Shown: in pieces, positions 45,712-56,939 of the stretch
How the letters are laid out: each line of letters opens with the position of its first letter
How positions within the stretch are numbered: the first letter of the stretch is position 1
NCBI GenBank assembly: GCA_033961575.1
Contig: CM066735.1
Location: 34,057,501 to 34,121,500, forward strand
Source of the DNA: Aselliscus stoliczkanus
Taxonomy: Eukaryota; Chordata; Mammalia; Chiroptera; Hipposideridae
Direction of reading: 5' to 3'
Length of the DNA stretch: 64,000 nucleotides
The notes under the pieces: generated by a model
Database searches by the model: none
What the model saw: the letters and a program-made list of their open reading frames with translations, nothing else
What the model was told of the DNA's origin: nothing
Program-made: the position numbers and the translations under genes

Positions 45712-47195
45712 CCTTAATTCAACTGGAATTTAGTCGGTTGAACAGTTTCATTAGTTAGGAGTTTGTTTTATTGTTAGTGATCGTACTGTTTGGACTAAGG
45801 TGGGCAGACTTATCTGTGTATAAAATTGGGAAGGAAAGCATTGTACTTGGGGATGAGAGGAGTTGAGACTAGATATTAGGATGCTTCTCCCATATCTTCT
45901 CCTCTCTGCCTATGAGTTTCATTTTCTTTCGGCTGTTGGGGGACTGGTGACCATCTGTTTATATCCTTATATCTTTGCCACCAGAGAGTAAGTCACTCTC
46001 TGCTAAAGCAATATGAAGAAAGAATGTTGCATCATGGGTCATGTGTCTACCCACAGTAGCCAGAGAGGTCAGGCTACCAGGATTCGCAGTCTCCATATGA
46101 GACACAGGGGTGGAATGGGAAGGAAGCAGTTACCCTAAAAAAGAGGGTGCTGCAATTAATAGGAAAAGAGAAAGTGCTAGATGGATAAAAAGGGATTTGG
46201 GTTCCGAGATGAGAGTGAGATTTCCTTTCAGTGTTCTGTTAGAATCTGTTTTCCTCTTTGGAGTTTGTGGGGGTTGCTAATCATGTTCCCATCCCTCCCA
46301 CTCTTTCCACTCACCCAGAATGTGGAACTGAGAAAAAAAAAGAGGACATCAGACAGATGGCGAGTAACATGTTAATGTATTCCTTATAAAGTTGATTGCA
46401 GAAAACAACATGCCTATTGCCCAACAACTAGTTTTTTAATGTCTAACTTTAACTTGATACCTTCCTTTCATGTGACAGGCCTGCCCCTAGTAAGGGCAAA
46501 GTCCCTGTGATAAGTGTAGTTCATGGATGAGCAGAGAATTCAAGCATCAACCTAAGAACAGGCACTTTCAGGTTTGGAAGGCATTTTTCCTGGGATAATT
46601 CATTAAAATGAAACAACAGGAGGATCTTTGGAGAGTAACAGTATTTAAGGAGTCGGTGAAAGAAGACTCATCAAAGAGTCCTCAAAAAAATCAGAGTAGA
46701 GCATTTTGACAAGGTGAGGGAAACACAAGGGAAGGGAGACCTATAAGTGAGCCTTGTGGTCCGGTTGGTATTGTAACTTTTTAAATGCACCCATTGATCA
46801 TAATCAGTCTGTCACTCCACAGCAACTAATGTGGTGGCATGGAAGTCACAGATTCTTGAATTCTTGACAGAATAACATGTTCCAGTGTATCTCAAACATT
46901 CGTCCTCACAAACATAAAGAAAATTTGGATCCTCGTGACTTGACGTCCTCACATATTTATTTTTCAATTAGGAAAGTCTAATTGCATGGAGTTTTAGTTT
47001 ATTATAGTTGTAGTTGTTATCTCTGGGAGATAAAACCTGTTCTATTTTCTCACAAGAGGTGGCAAAACAGGAAAATTTTAATTATATTGATTTAATCTGG
47101 TGACTTTTACTTAATTTAATTCAAAGTTTAATAATTGAGCCCTGATTTTTCTTCTAGATATTTTCACAAACTTTTATTTTAATAATTCCACTAAA
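45712..47195. other. Unassigned DNA, less AT-rich at 45830-46380
   Basis: 45830-46380 has a near-balanced composition, with AGGGTGCTGCAATTAATAGG and TTTGCCACCAGAGAGTAAGT stretches that give the impression of an old LTR or L1 5' region. I cannot assign it. The rest is single-copy AT-rich. Confidence 0.3.
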
Positions 47196-47452
47196 CAGTG
47201 GTTTGCAAACCTTGGTGTGCATCATAATCACCTGGAAAGCTTGTTTAAACAGACTGCTCTGTCTCTGAGTGAGGAGGTCTGGCAGGGAACCTGAGAATCT
47301 GCATTCCTGTCAAGTTTCCTAGGTGGTGTTTGAGCTGCTTTTCTTTTTTTCTTTCTTCCTCCCTCCCTCCTTTCCTTCCTCTCTCCCTCCCTCCCTTCCT
47401 TCCTTCCTTCTTTTCTTTTCTTTCTTTTGAACTGCACTCAGAGAGCCTTGCT
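47196..47452 (+). repeat. MER5A hAT-type MITE, split by a pyrimidine tract
   Basis: 'cagtggtttgcaaaccttgg' terminal repeat, then TGTGCATCATAATCACCTGG, GAGGAGGTCTGGCAGGGAACCTGAGAATCTGCATTCCTGTCAAGTTTCCTAGGTGGTG, all in MER5A order. The right end resumes after the CCTT tract with ACTGCACTCAGAGAGCCTTGCTGG. Non-autonomous hAT-Charlie relic of early eutherian age. Confidence 0.85.
47341..47428. repeat. (CTTT/CCTT/CCCT)n pyrimidine tract
   Basis: An 88-bp strand with only C and T apart from single bases, expanded inside MER5A. The minus-strand 69-codon frame rich in K, R, E and G is an artefact of this tract. Confidence 0.95.
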
Positions 47453-48949
47453 GGAAAAAAATTGGTTGAGACTTGAAAATGGAGGTACTTGATGTGCCTA
47501 CTGTTCAGATATTTCAGTTATCGGTTCTGAAGTGAACTGTGTCTGTGGGTGTTGGCTGCTTCCATTTGGAAATTTGTGGGACCCGTGGGTCCACAGTTTG
47601 ATAAGTGACTGAAGATGTCTGTGAGCAGTGAGATTGGAGTCCTGCAGTGACAGTTCTTTAAACAGATCGTTTCACTGTGGTCTCAGTTTGACTCAAGCAC
47701 TACTTCTCAAAGATTGTTTCTTCTCAATCAAGCATGCACGCAATCATTTCAGGTCTAGTAAAGGAAGGGCATACTGGAAATAATAAATGAAAGTCTGCCT
47801 GCCATGTTGCATGTTTAATAAGTATGCTTTATGAATCAGTTATTGTTTCAGCTATAGAAATCAGAAATTCAATACTTGGTTTACAAGCAATTTCAAACAA
47901 TTTTTCCAAGATGATCTCTTATTTGTGTAAGTGGAAGAACGTACCTATTGTAGAAGTATTTTGCTAAAATATGCTCTTGACTTTGCAATTGGGATTAAAG
48001 ACTGAAATTTCCTCCTTGTCCCCCTAAGCCACGTGGAATTGAATGGAAAAATACAAAAGAGCATTATATTGGGGGAAAAAAATAACTGACTTACGCTTCA
48101 AGTAAAAATGACTACCACCTTTTACTAACAATATAATAATCTCCAGTGATCTTGAGCTGTATACAAAGTATTACATGAAGGAGGGTGTAATTGCAAAACA
48201 AAAAGCTATTTAGTGTTCAGGGGATCTAATTAAAATGCAAAGTTTAAAAACATCTATGAATTTATGAGAGGGGATGGGTATAATTTTCAATTACATACTT
48301 TACATTAAGAAAATATTATTTTAAATATTCAGAAGAAGCTTAATTTCCAATGATATATAGCTATGAAGGCCACTTACTCCTTCCAGAAATTCCAACCGGG
48401 GTATTTTAGCAATAATTCAACAGACTTAAGGATTTAGAGTCAGAAGAAACACTTTTATATGAGGCTTAAGGGTGAGTCTGACAGTAAATGAGGGCTTCCT
48501 TTATCACTTGAATGTGACACAAGATGTCATCTCTGTTATGTGAAAGAGGATTTCTAAATCAGTATGAGAATAGTAAAAAAAAAAATGACTTTCTACAATA
48601 TTGTATTCACTGTGATTGGAACAAAGCACCTAGATATCTTTCACTGATTAAACTTATTCTCACCAGAGAAAAGAGCTACATTTTTTTAAGATTTATCTTT
48701 CTTTTATAAATAAAATAAGATTATGGTAGTTAGTATGTGCAAAGTTACATAGTACTAGCTCTTGGCAAATCAAGTGAAATTTTGGTCTGTGGTTTCCTCT
48801 CAAAAATTGTGTATATCTAAGGTGTGTTCAAGATTGCTTTCACTTACCATTTTCATATACCTTCTCTCCCATACAAAGAAATACTCTTAAAACTACTTAA
48901 GTAAAACATGCTGCAACTGATAAAAAGTATACACTGACTGCTTTACAGC
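47453..48949. other. Single-copy AT-rich DNA
   Basis: Nothing recognised. Confidence 0.4.
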
Positions 48950-49320
48950 AATTTTTTAAAAAGAATGAAAAACATGACCATGCAACAGCATGGATGAATC
49001 TCAGAGCCTTATTTATGTTAAATGAAAGAAGCAAAACACAAAAAGTATACTCTTTGTTATTCTATTTGTATGAAGCTGAAGAAGCTGAAGAACATTCCAA
49101 ATTTAATGAAACGTGATAAAAATCTAACTAATAGCTACCTCGTAGGAAGGAGAATTGATTGGGAAGAACAAATAGGGAGCAGAGAGTGCTGAAAATACTG
49201 TATATTCTGATCTGGGTGCATACATGAGTGTATACAAATGCAACATTTAATTGTGTCCCATGCTTAAGTTTATTACACCTCACCAACTTTATAATGCACC
49301 TTAACAAAAAATAAAGTAAA
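48950..49320 (+). mobile_element. L1 LINE 3' end, sense
   Basis: 'gcatggatgaatctcagagc', TTATTTATGTTAAATGAAAGAAGCAAAACACAAAAAGTATACTC (L1 GCTAAGTGAAAGAAGCCAGACACAAAAGGC), TTCTATTTGTATGAAGC, GGGCA-less middle, 'catttaattgtgtcccatgc', ACTTTATAATGCACCTTAACAAAAAATAAAG. Typical L1M 3' UTR ending in an AATAAA-like tail. Confidence 0.85.
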
Positions 49321-49656
49321 AACAAATCACTGTAAGTAATTCAAGTTATTTCAGTTGCACAACTCAAAATATTTTAATATAGCATTTTCTAAACAGAAGA
49401 AAAATCAGTTTATATAGTGAATTTCAGGATACTTATAGATATTGTAGATGTCCAGGGACATTTTTTTTTTTTAGTAATAGGTACATAAAATATTACTGTC
49501 TGTTGTTATATTGGCTTTTGCATGATTCCTTGTAATCCACTTTGAAATCCTCCCAAGATAAAAAATTCATGGACTGTCTATGACTAAAAACAGAAAATTT
49601 AGAATTTATTCTTTATAAGCTCTGGCTAAAAGATTAGCTAAAATGTACAGAGTTTG

Positions 49657-49700
<44 letters not shown>

Positions 49701-50404
49701 GTTATTGTTTTTTTGTTGTGTTTTGTTTTGGCTTTCTTTAAAAACAAAGCACAATCTTTGTTCTCTTAATTCACAGTGACACGATGATGGTATTACAAAT
49801 TCTTTAAAAGCTGTCAATGGACAGAATGTGAAAGAGAGTCTTCTGTGAGTGACAGTTACATACATGAGCAGCTTTAGTACCTGGTGTTCTTCCTGTGAGT
49901 ATTTTAGTTCACATTACAGAAGGAATCTACAGGATTTCAGAGGAAAATAACTGATTTCAGAGATGCCTTGAGCTTCTCAGTTATTACCTGTTTATTTGCT
50001 GATATGAAAGTTGGCCTTGTTCACTGGAGATTAGAGAGGTTGACAACATCTTGCCCAATACCTTTCCCCTGATGGAACACCTCCGATGGTGTTTTCATTG
50101 AAAAGGTTTGCAATTTCCTCTTGCAACGATTCTTGATGTTCTGAGGGGTCTGAAGGCTTTGTCTTTGAAAACTCAGCTTAAAAAGTAAAACATGCCATAA
50201 GAATGATATAAAACATCAATACCAGATGATACTTTGTTTCTTGCTTTAATGTAGTGAGATGGAAGTCAAATATATTTTTATCATAGAATATACGTGGAAT
50301 TATATTTACATAACTGTTTATTGTCATCAGAATTCGCTATGTATAAATGATTGAGAAGCGATGGGAGGTGTGTTTTAGTTGACTTTATGCTTTTAATTTA
50401 TATT
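49321..50404. other. Single-copy AT-rich DNA
   Basis: Nothing recognised apart from a (TG)n tract at 49656-49697. Confidence 0.4.
49656..49697. repeat. (TG)n microsatellite
   Basis: About 20 TG units, with one CG interruption, followed by TTTTG-rich sequence. Confidence 0.97.
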
Positions 50405-50420
50405 TAAGATATTACAAAGA

Positions 50421-50855
50421 AGGGCTGGCCAAGTGGCACATTGGTTAAGAGTTGGTTTTGGGATGCCAGCGGCCCTGGTTCGAATCCCACAGATGAGGGC
50501 CAGTGACACTGCCCTCTACAGCTAACAACAGCTCCACCTGGAGCTGGGCTGTGCGAGCCCCGGTGACGGTGTAGGCTGCAGCCCCTGCTGCAGTGGGCTG
50601 CCATAGGCTACAGTGAGTGGCCGGCAGCCAGCATGAGCGGCCAATAGCCGCGGTGAGCGACCATCCAGAGGCCGGCAACCGATCTACCTCATCCGGGAAG
50701 AGCACAATGATGATACCAACATGGGCCAGTGAAGCAATGTCCTCCACAACTAGACTGGGGGACAAAATGACAGCAACTTGTCTGTTCCCCTTCCCCCATT
50801 CCCCAACGCTGTTCCCCTCCTTCAATTACCCAATATAATCTTTTGGAAAAAAAAA
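50421..50855 (+). mobile_element. tRNA-derived SINE, long T+ form
   Basis: GGGCTGGCCAAGTGGCACAT head, B-box region CCCTGGTTCGAATCCCACAG, CAGCTCCACCTGGAGCTG palindrome, CCCCTTCCCCCATTCCCC, and tail CCCAATATAATCTTTTGG in which AATAAA has decayed to AATATA. A perfect 15-bp duplication, AAGATATTACAAAGA, lies at 50406-50420 and 50856-50870. Antisense frames of up to 126 codons are SINE-derived. Confidence 0.95.
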
Positions 50856-50897
50856 AAGATATTACAAAGAGAAAAGACCCATAAGAATTATATGTTG

Positions 50898-51022
50898 TTT
50901 TTTTGTTTGTTTTTTTGTTTTTTTGTTTTTAGGGCAGTGTCACTGGCCCTCATATGTGGGACCGAACCAGGGCCGCTGGCTTCCCAAGCCAGCGCTTAAC
51001 CACCGCGCCACTCGGCCAGCCC
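50898..51022 (-). mobile_element. tRNA-derived SINE, short form
   Basis: Minus strand: GGGCTGGCCGAGTGGCGCGG, TGGTTAAGCGCTGGCTTGGG, CCCTGGTTCGGTCCCACATA, GAGGGCCAGTGACACTGCCC, then AAAAACAAAAAAAC-type tail. Very close to the 24672 and 62361 copies. No clear target duplication. Confidence 0.92.
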
Positions 51023-51172
51023 AACGTTGGTTGTTTTAATAAACTAGAGTAGCAGAGGAAAATGATGTTGAAGGGAAAATACAGCAAATGTGCCAATAAA
51101 GTAGGAGAAAATGCTGTTTTACAATTAATAATACATGTAATTTAAAATTTAGAATTAAAATAATGAAAATTC

Positions 51173-51678
51173 GGGCCTTCTGAGTGGCTCAGTTGGTTAA
51201 GAGTTGGCTTAGAGCGCATGCTCTGGTCAACAGGGCCACCGGTTCGATTCCCACATGGGCCAGTGAATGCTGTGCCCTAGCTGAGCTGTCGCTGAGCTGC
51301 CAACAGGTGGCAGGATGGCTCAGCTGGTGTAACAACAAGACTGCTTGTTTGATGGTGGGCTATGCCCACCTGCAACTAAAGACTGAACTTGGCACCTTGA
51401 GCTGAGCTGCTGCCCAAATGGCTCAGAGGATAGAGCATGCACTCTTAACAACAAGGCTGCTGGTTCGATTCCTGCACGGAATGGTTGTCATGCCCACCCT
51501 CAACTAAGATTGAACACAACAACTTGAGCTTGGAGGCCACAAGCTGCTGACGAGAAGCCAAATGGCGACTGGCGCCCTCCACAATGAAGACTGAAGAACA
51601 ACAACTTGGCTCGTCCCCTTCCCCAATTCCCCAACACTGTTCCCCTCCCCCAATTCCCCAATAAAATCTTTAAAAAAA
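51173..51678 (+). mobile_element. Composite SINE with three tRNA-like modules
   Basis: Module 1: GGGCCTTCTGAGTGGCTCAG, TTGGTTAAGAG, ACCGGTTCGATTCCCACATG. Module 2 starts at about 51297 with CTGCCAACAGGTGGCAGGAT and GGCTCAGCTGGTGTAACAAC. Module 3 starts at about 51412 with CCAAATGGCTCAGAGGATAG and has its own B-box, TGCTGGTTCGATTCCTGCAC. The 3' part has ACAACAACTTGGCTCGTCCC, CCCTTCCCCAATTCCCC and CCCCAATAAAATCTTTAAAA (T+ tail). Duplication AAAATAATGAAAATTC / AAAATAATGAAAAATTC at 51157-51172 and 51679-51695. It is close to horseshoe-bat composite SINEs as I recall them. Confidence 0.95.
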
Positions 51679-51695
51679 AAAATAATGAAAAATTC

Positions 51696-52099
51696 ATATT
51701 AAGACTATAACATTCTTAGTTGAATTCCTCATCATTAAAGAATCAAATAATGGTTAGTACCTTATTTTTAAACTCTGTAAAGATACTACATACTTTAAAG
51801 GTTTTTTTTCACTGAATCTAGTTAAGAAACATCAAATATTTGTAGGTGTCTGCATTTGTTATTAGATCTCAGTTGATTTAAGCTTACATACCTTTTTACA
51901 TGCTAGTTCACATTTGCCTGATTTAGGAAAGAATTAAATCTATTTAAATGATCTGTACGTTTTCAAATATCGTCAGACGTAATGTTCACTTTTACAATGA
52001 TACACTGACCATTTTTGCATACATGCTAGAAAATAAAATGTGGAAACCGAGGAACATCCAGAGACAATGCTTTGTCAGAATCATCAGAAATAATTTTTT
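51696..52099. other. AT-rich single-copy DNA between SINEs
   Basis: Nothing recognised. Confidence 0.4.
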
Positions 52100-52110
52100 A
52101 AGAATTTCTT

Positions 52111-52547
52111 GGGCCGGCTGGGTGGTGCATTGGTTGAGAGCTGGTTTTGGGATGCCAGCGGACCCGGTTCGGATCCCATATATGAGGGCCAGTGATACTG
52201 CCCTCTACAGCTAACAACAGCTCCACCTGGAGCTGGGCTGAGCTGTGCGAGCCCCTGCGACGGTGTAGTCTGCAGCCCCTGCTGCAGTGGGCTGCCATAG
52301 GCTACAGTGAGTGGCCCGCAGCCAGCGTGAGCTACCAAGAGCCGCCGTGAGCAGCCATCCAGAGGCCTGCGACCGATCTGCCTCATCTGGGAAGAGCGCA
52401 ATGACGATACCAACATGGGCCAGTGAAGCAACATCCTCTGCAACTGGACTGAAGAACAAAAAGACAGCAACTTGTTTGTTCCCCTTTCCCGATTCCCCAG
52501 TGCTGTTCCCCTCCCCCAACCCCCAATAAAATCTTTTAAAAAAAAAA
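52111..52547 (+). mobile_element. tRNA-derived SINE, long T+ form
   Basis: GGGCCGGCTGGGTGGTGCAT head, ACCCGGTTCGGATCCCATAT, the GAGGGCCAGTGATACTGCCC block, CAGCTCCACCTGGAGCTG palindrome, CCCCTTTCCCGATTCCCC and CCCCAATAAAATCTTTTAAA. Duplication AAGAATTTCTT / AAGAGTTTCTT at 52100-52110 and 52548-52558. The longest open frame of the window (164 codons, minus, 52084-52578) is antisense to this element and is not a gene. Confidence 0.95.
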
Positions 52548-52558
52548 AAGAGTTTCTT

Positions 52559-53041
52559 TGAAGGGAAACTTTAGACAAGTGCTCTCTTATAGAACTTCTG
52601 TGATGATGGAAAAATTCTATTTATATTACCCAAAATAGTAGCCGCTAGATACAAATAGCTATTGAGCACCTAAAATGTGGCTGGTACAAATAATAAACTA
52701 AATATTTAGCTTTATTTAATTTTCATTAATTTAAATTTAAATATCCACATGTAGCTAGTTGCTTTGTGTTAATGCAACTTTAGACTTACAAAAAAAAGTC
52801 AAATAGAGAGCCTCTGTGAAGACAATATACTTGCCTGATAGTGCCATTTAGAAGATTAAATGGCCTAATATTGACAACCTGCATAGATAGTGCATGATAC
52901 GTTCTAGGTGTTGTATAGAAGTAACTTTCTTTTCTTCTCACCATTTAGGTAAATACTGAAGAGTTCCTGCAAGTTTGCTGACCTTTCTACTATTTTTTAG
53001 TTTTCTGTTCTAACATTTTTCCCTGCAATCAATCAAAATCA

Positions 53042-53043
<2 letters not shown>
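52559..53043. other. AT-rich single-copy DNA
   Basis: Nothing recognised before the (TC)n tract. Confidence 0.4.

Positions 53044-53100
<57 letters not shown>
53044..53100. repeat. (TC)n microsatellite
   Basis: About 28 uninterrupted TC units at the left edge of the L1/HAL1 remnant. Confidence 0.98.
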
Positions 53101-53104
<4 letters not shown>

Positions 53105-53129
53105 TCAGGTACATAATATTAAATAACTA

Positions 53130-53629
53130 TGTATAATATGTTAAAAGAAGTAAAAGAGAAACTAGAAATTATAGGCAAATAAGAAGATATTTGTTTTAAA
53201 AGATCAACAGAATTGGAAAAACAATCAATTGAAACTCTAAGAATAAAAATAAAAATAATTAAAATTAAAACCTCAATGGACAAATTAAGAAACAGATTAA
53301 ATGTAGCAAAGGAAATTTAATGAACCGGGGTATCAAATCAAATTTCCAAAATGCAGCAGAGAAAATTTAATTAAATTATAAAAGAGATGTGAATCAAAGC
53401 TGGGAATAATGTGAAAATATCTAACATTATCTTCACTTTTGGAAGGATATAGAGAGAGGAAGGAAACATGGCAATATTTGAAAAGATAATATTTGGCAAC
53501 TTGAAGAATTGTTGAAAAACACCAACTCCATATCAGGAAAACCAGGTAATTTCAAATGGAATAAACTACACACACATTTTCTCTCTCTCTCTCTCCGTCT
53601 CTCTCTGTCTCTCTCTGTCTCTCTCTGTC

Positions 53630-53679
<50 letters not shown>

Positions 53680-55200
53680 GTGAAGCTGCATAACTCCAAA
53701 GACAAAGGATCTTCAAAAGCATCTATAGAGAAAAGATAGATCATTTATAAAGTACTACAGACTTAATGATTACAAGACTAGAAACCTAGAGGCAATAGAA
53801 AAATATTCTCAATGTATCAGGAGAAAAAAAAATACTCAGCAAATGTGAAATACATTTGAAGTATATAGATGAAATAAAAAGAGAAATAAAATATGGAATT
53901 TTATCAGTGTGCTATCAACAGACCATTACAAAAAAAAAAAATCTGAGATATCCCTTGACAATTGGAAAATAATCCTAAACATAAGGTCTGAGATGTAAGA
54001 GGGAAAAGTGATTAAAATATAAGTAGCAATATCAATACCTAGTTTGTGGGGTTAAGTCTAAGCAGATGTAATATATTACATCAAACTAGCATTGAAGCTG
54101 TGAGATGTGGTCAGTCATAGACATTCAGTATTCAGGAGGAGGGAAGATTTATTCTTATACTTCATATTTTATTAAGCAGTAAAATTATAAACTATCTATC
54201 TACTAAAGAAATAAGTATAAAGAATATAACTATGAAAATAGTGAAGGGAAAAGATAGACTGGAGGGAGCAGGAATCCAAAATAAGCTCAGAAAAATGATG
54301 GAAATAAATCCAAAATATCACAATAGATATAAATGAAGTACATTCACTAATTAAAAGAGACAGATTATAAGGTTGTATTAAAAAAAATAAACATAGTGAT
54401 GTACTATTTTTAAAACCTGCATCTGAAACTTGACACATAAAATTTAAAAGGCAAAGGATAGAAAGAGGTATATAGAGCAAATACTACCCATTTATCCATC
54501 CCCTGCTCCTGGCCAAAACAAAGAATCTCTTTGAAGGGATACTTTAGATATTAATGGGGTTATAATAACATCAGATAAATTATACTTTAAGTCAAATGCA
54601 TTGCTAGGGATAAATCATGACTACACAGTGATAAAAGTTTCCATTTTCTAGGAGAATATGATAATTAGAAATTTATATACATTAAGCATCCTTCAAACCT
54701 TGACAGAATTATGTGGAATGATTGATAAATCCCCATCATAATGGAAAAATATTAACACATTTCTATCAATAAATGATAGATCAAGGGGGGAAAATTAAGT
54801 TACAAAAGATCTAAGCAACATAATGTGAGCATTTCACAAAGTTGGTATTTGTATACAAGTAAAAATTAGCTTTAAAATATTAAAATGCCTTGGAATTAAT
54901 CTAACCAAAAATGCAAGCTCTGCAGCACATTTTTATTGAAAGACACTGAAAAAAGACTAAATAAAGTGATTGGATAAGAAAATCAATTTCATAAATTAAC
55001 ATTTTTATGAATTTGATTTGTAGATATATTTCAATTCCAATCAACAGAGATTTCCCTTCAAATTGACAAAATGAGTCCTAAATTTATTTAGAAAGAAAAT
55101 AGGTGAAGAACAGTCAAAACAGGTTGGAAAAAGAATAGGATGAAATGCAACATTTAAAGTCCTGATAAAGAATGTTCTATTTCTTAATTTTTGTGGTGAT
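53130..55200 (+). mobile_element. L1/HAL1-type LINE remnant, sense
   Basis: The order follows L1 ORF1: 'atcaacagaattggaaaaac', AACTCTAAGAATAAAAATA, AAACCTCAATGGACAAATTAAGAAACAGATTAAATG, 'aaatgcagcagagaaaattt', GGCAATATTTGAAAAGATAATATTTGGCAACTTGAAGAATTGTTGAAAAAC, then after a (TC)n tract CAGTGAAGCTGCATAACTCCAAAGACAAAGG and 'agcatctatagagaaaagat'. Next come the inter-ORF part (AAGGTCTGAGATGTAAGAGG) and ORF2 start-like AAATCCAAAATATCACAATAGATATAAATG. At 55035-55150, CAATTCCAATCAACAGAGATTTCCCTTCAAATTGACAAAATGAGTCC corresponds to a later ORF2 part. The jump suggests a HAL1-like structure or an internal deletion. All frames are decayed. HAL1 elements are 'half L1' retrotransposons that keep ORF1 but not a full ORF2. 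Confidence 0.75.
53581..53678. repeat. (TC)n with (CTCTCTCTGT)n block
   Basis: A CT tract of about 98 bp with evenly spaced CTGT interruptions, inserted exactly inside the ORF1 part of the LINE remnant, between ACTACACACACATTTT and CAGTGAAGCTG. Arg-Glu and Ser-Leu dipeptide frames over it are artefacts. Confidence 0.98.
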
Positions 55201-55439
55201 CTTAAAAATGTTCGTTTTATTATTTTTAACCCCACAATTATTTTATATACATTTTGTGTATAAGTTCTCTATTTCATAATACATTATAAAAAAAAAAAGC
55301 TACCATAGTACATGCAAATCTGAGTCTCATAGTTCTGCAAAATTTACAATTAAACACCCGGATATTTTGCTATAATATGTAAAAAACTCTTACTAATTAT
55401 TATCCACTGTTTAAACATAGAATATATTTTAATATAAAC

Positions 55440-55720
55440 ATAACGCATGTGTAACTTGGAAAATACAGAAAATATGCACAAATGAAAAAAAAATCATCAT
55501 GCCTTACCATCCCATTTAAGTGCTGTCATACTTCCACTTTATTCCTCTGCTAATATATTCATAAATTTGTGAATTTTTACAAAATCCCTGTCTTATTATA
55601 TATACATTTGTGTCATATTTTTTATTTGTCATTACAAATTTATTATTTGATGTGTTAGGAATTTTGCAAAACTATATCTTTTATTTGAAAAGGTATGTTT
55701 GAAACTGATGTATTTGATCA
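55440..55720 (-). repeat. Possible L1 3' UTR fragment
   Basis: 'ttggaaaatacagaaaatat' followed by ATCATGCCTTACCATCCCATTTAAG resembles the same reverse L1 3' UTR seen at 44720. The remaining sequence is too diverged for certainty. Confidence 0.35.
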
Positions 55721-56509
55721 AACAATTCTTTTCAGAAATAGCAATATTTTAGAAACTAAAACTTGAAAATGCAGCAGAGAGACATTATATTGCCTGCAAG
55801 ATGTATAATGGGTAGGGAGTATACATTTTCAGTAATATTTAAAAAAAAAAAGAGGAAATGTACATCTCAGACACTGTTGTCATTTTGAGTCATCAGGACT
55901 CCATTACAGCTGTTTATCAGTCTATTTGGTAGTTATTACAATGAAGTACTAAGGGTTTTTCTTATACAACTCCCTCACAGAGGCTGTTGCCAAAAAGTTT
56001 ACATAAATGACACATTTATTTTAATTACTGAGAGAGAAGATATGCTATTGAACTTAATAGTATGACTAAACACTTTCTACACTGTTCTTTCACTCTATCA
56101 CTAAAACCAAATTTATTTTCAAAGCCAGGAACTATCCTGAGTAGTGTGTTTCATGGGAGAGGAGGGGAAATTTCTTAAAAGTTGAGAAATTCTACCCTGG
56201 AGGTCCATTTCTTTTCCTCCAGCTCTTTGGGGAGAACTACAGGCCTTGGGCTGGATCTGGTCTTCAGCAAGTGATTTGATAAATCCCCCAATGCCAGTAC
56301 TACTTGAGACTTCTCTAAGTGCTGTTTTCAGTCTGTGAAATAAATATATCCCTGTTATTACTTAACTAGAGAGAAGAGTAGATGACATTCACATTACCAT
56401 GATAACTCACATCTGTAGATTGAGATAACATTTTTGGCTGCTTAGGTCTACTTTTTCATTAAGGGATAATTTTTTTCCCCACTACCTTTTAATGAAAAAA
56501 AAAATGGGT
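55721..56509. other. AT-rich single-copy DNA
   Basis: Nothing recognised. Confidence 0.4.
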
Positions 56510-56765
56510 GTGCATAGAAAAGGAAAAAACCAAAATTTACTTAACATCTGCTGTATGTCTGACATTGAATTGAGTTGTTTACATACATCATTGCACGCAG
56601 TCCTCCAAAGATTTTGGGAAGGAAGTCTCATTTTTGAGAGGAAACGAAGAAATTTCAGTACTGTGCTTTGCTTAAGGTCAAATAGTTCTGAAGCAGTAGA
56701 GACAGGGTCTATCAGAGCTGAGTGCCCCTAAGTCTGAGGCAGTGCCTTTTTCACTACCCTATATT
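56510..56765 (-). repeat. MIR/MIR3-type relic
   Basis: TTTACTTAACATCTGCTGTATGTCTGACATTGAATTGAG (MIR TTTATTGAGCACCTACTATGTGCCAGGCACTG..), 'catcattgcacgcagtcctc', GAGAGGAAACGAAG, 'gcttaaggtcaaatagttct', CAGAGCTGAGTGCCC and ACTACCCTATATTTCCTCC (MIR CACTACACTATACTGCCTCC). Reverse orientation, nearly full length. Confidence 0.75.
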
Positions 56766-56939
56766 TCCTCCATACTTTTTCCCTGGACCCCTAGTCTCCC
56801 TCTCCCTTATAACTGATAACAGCCATCTTGTGAAACACCATTAAGTACATTGTGATATGTATGTTTTTTAAAATATTTTGGTTGTTTTAATTCTAAATTC
56901 CATCTAGAGAAATTTACATCTAAATCAGGCTGACTGATT

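Noticed and set aside
51173..51260. tRNA gene from A-box/B-box matches
   Set aside because: SINE head: no intact cloverleaf, joined to SINE body, with target duplications.
52084..52578. 164-codon minus open frame, the longest in the window
   Set aside because: It is entirely antisense to a long tRNA-derived SINE with clear target duplications; related frames recur in the other long SINE copies.
53433..53744. Frame with a long Arg-Glu repeat
   Set aside because: Translation of the (TC)n tract; dipeptide repeat only.
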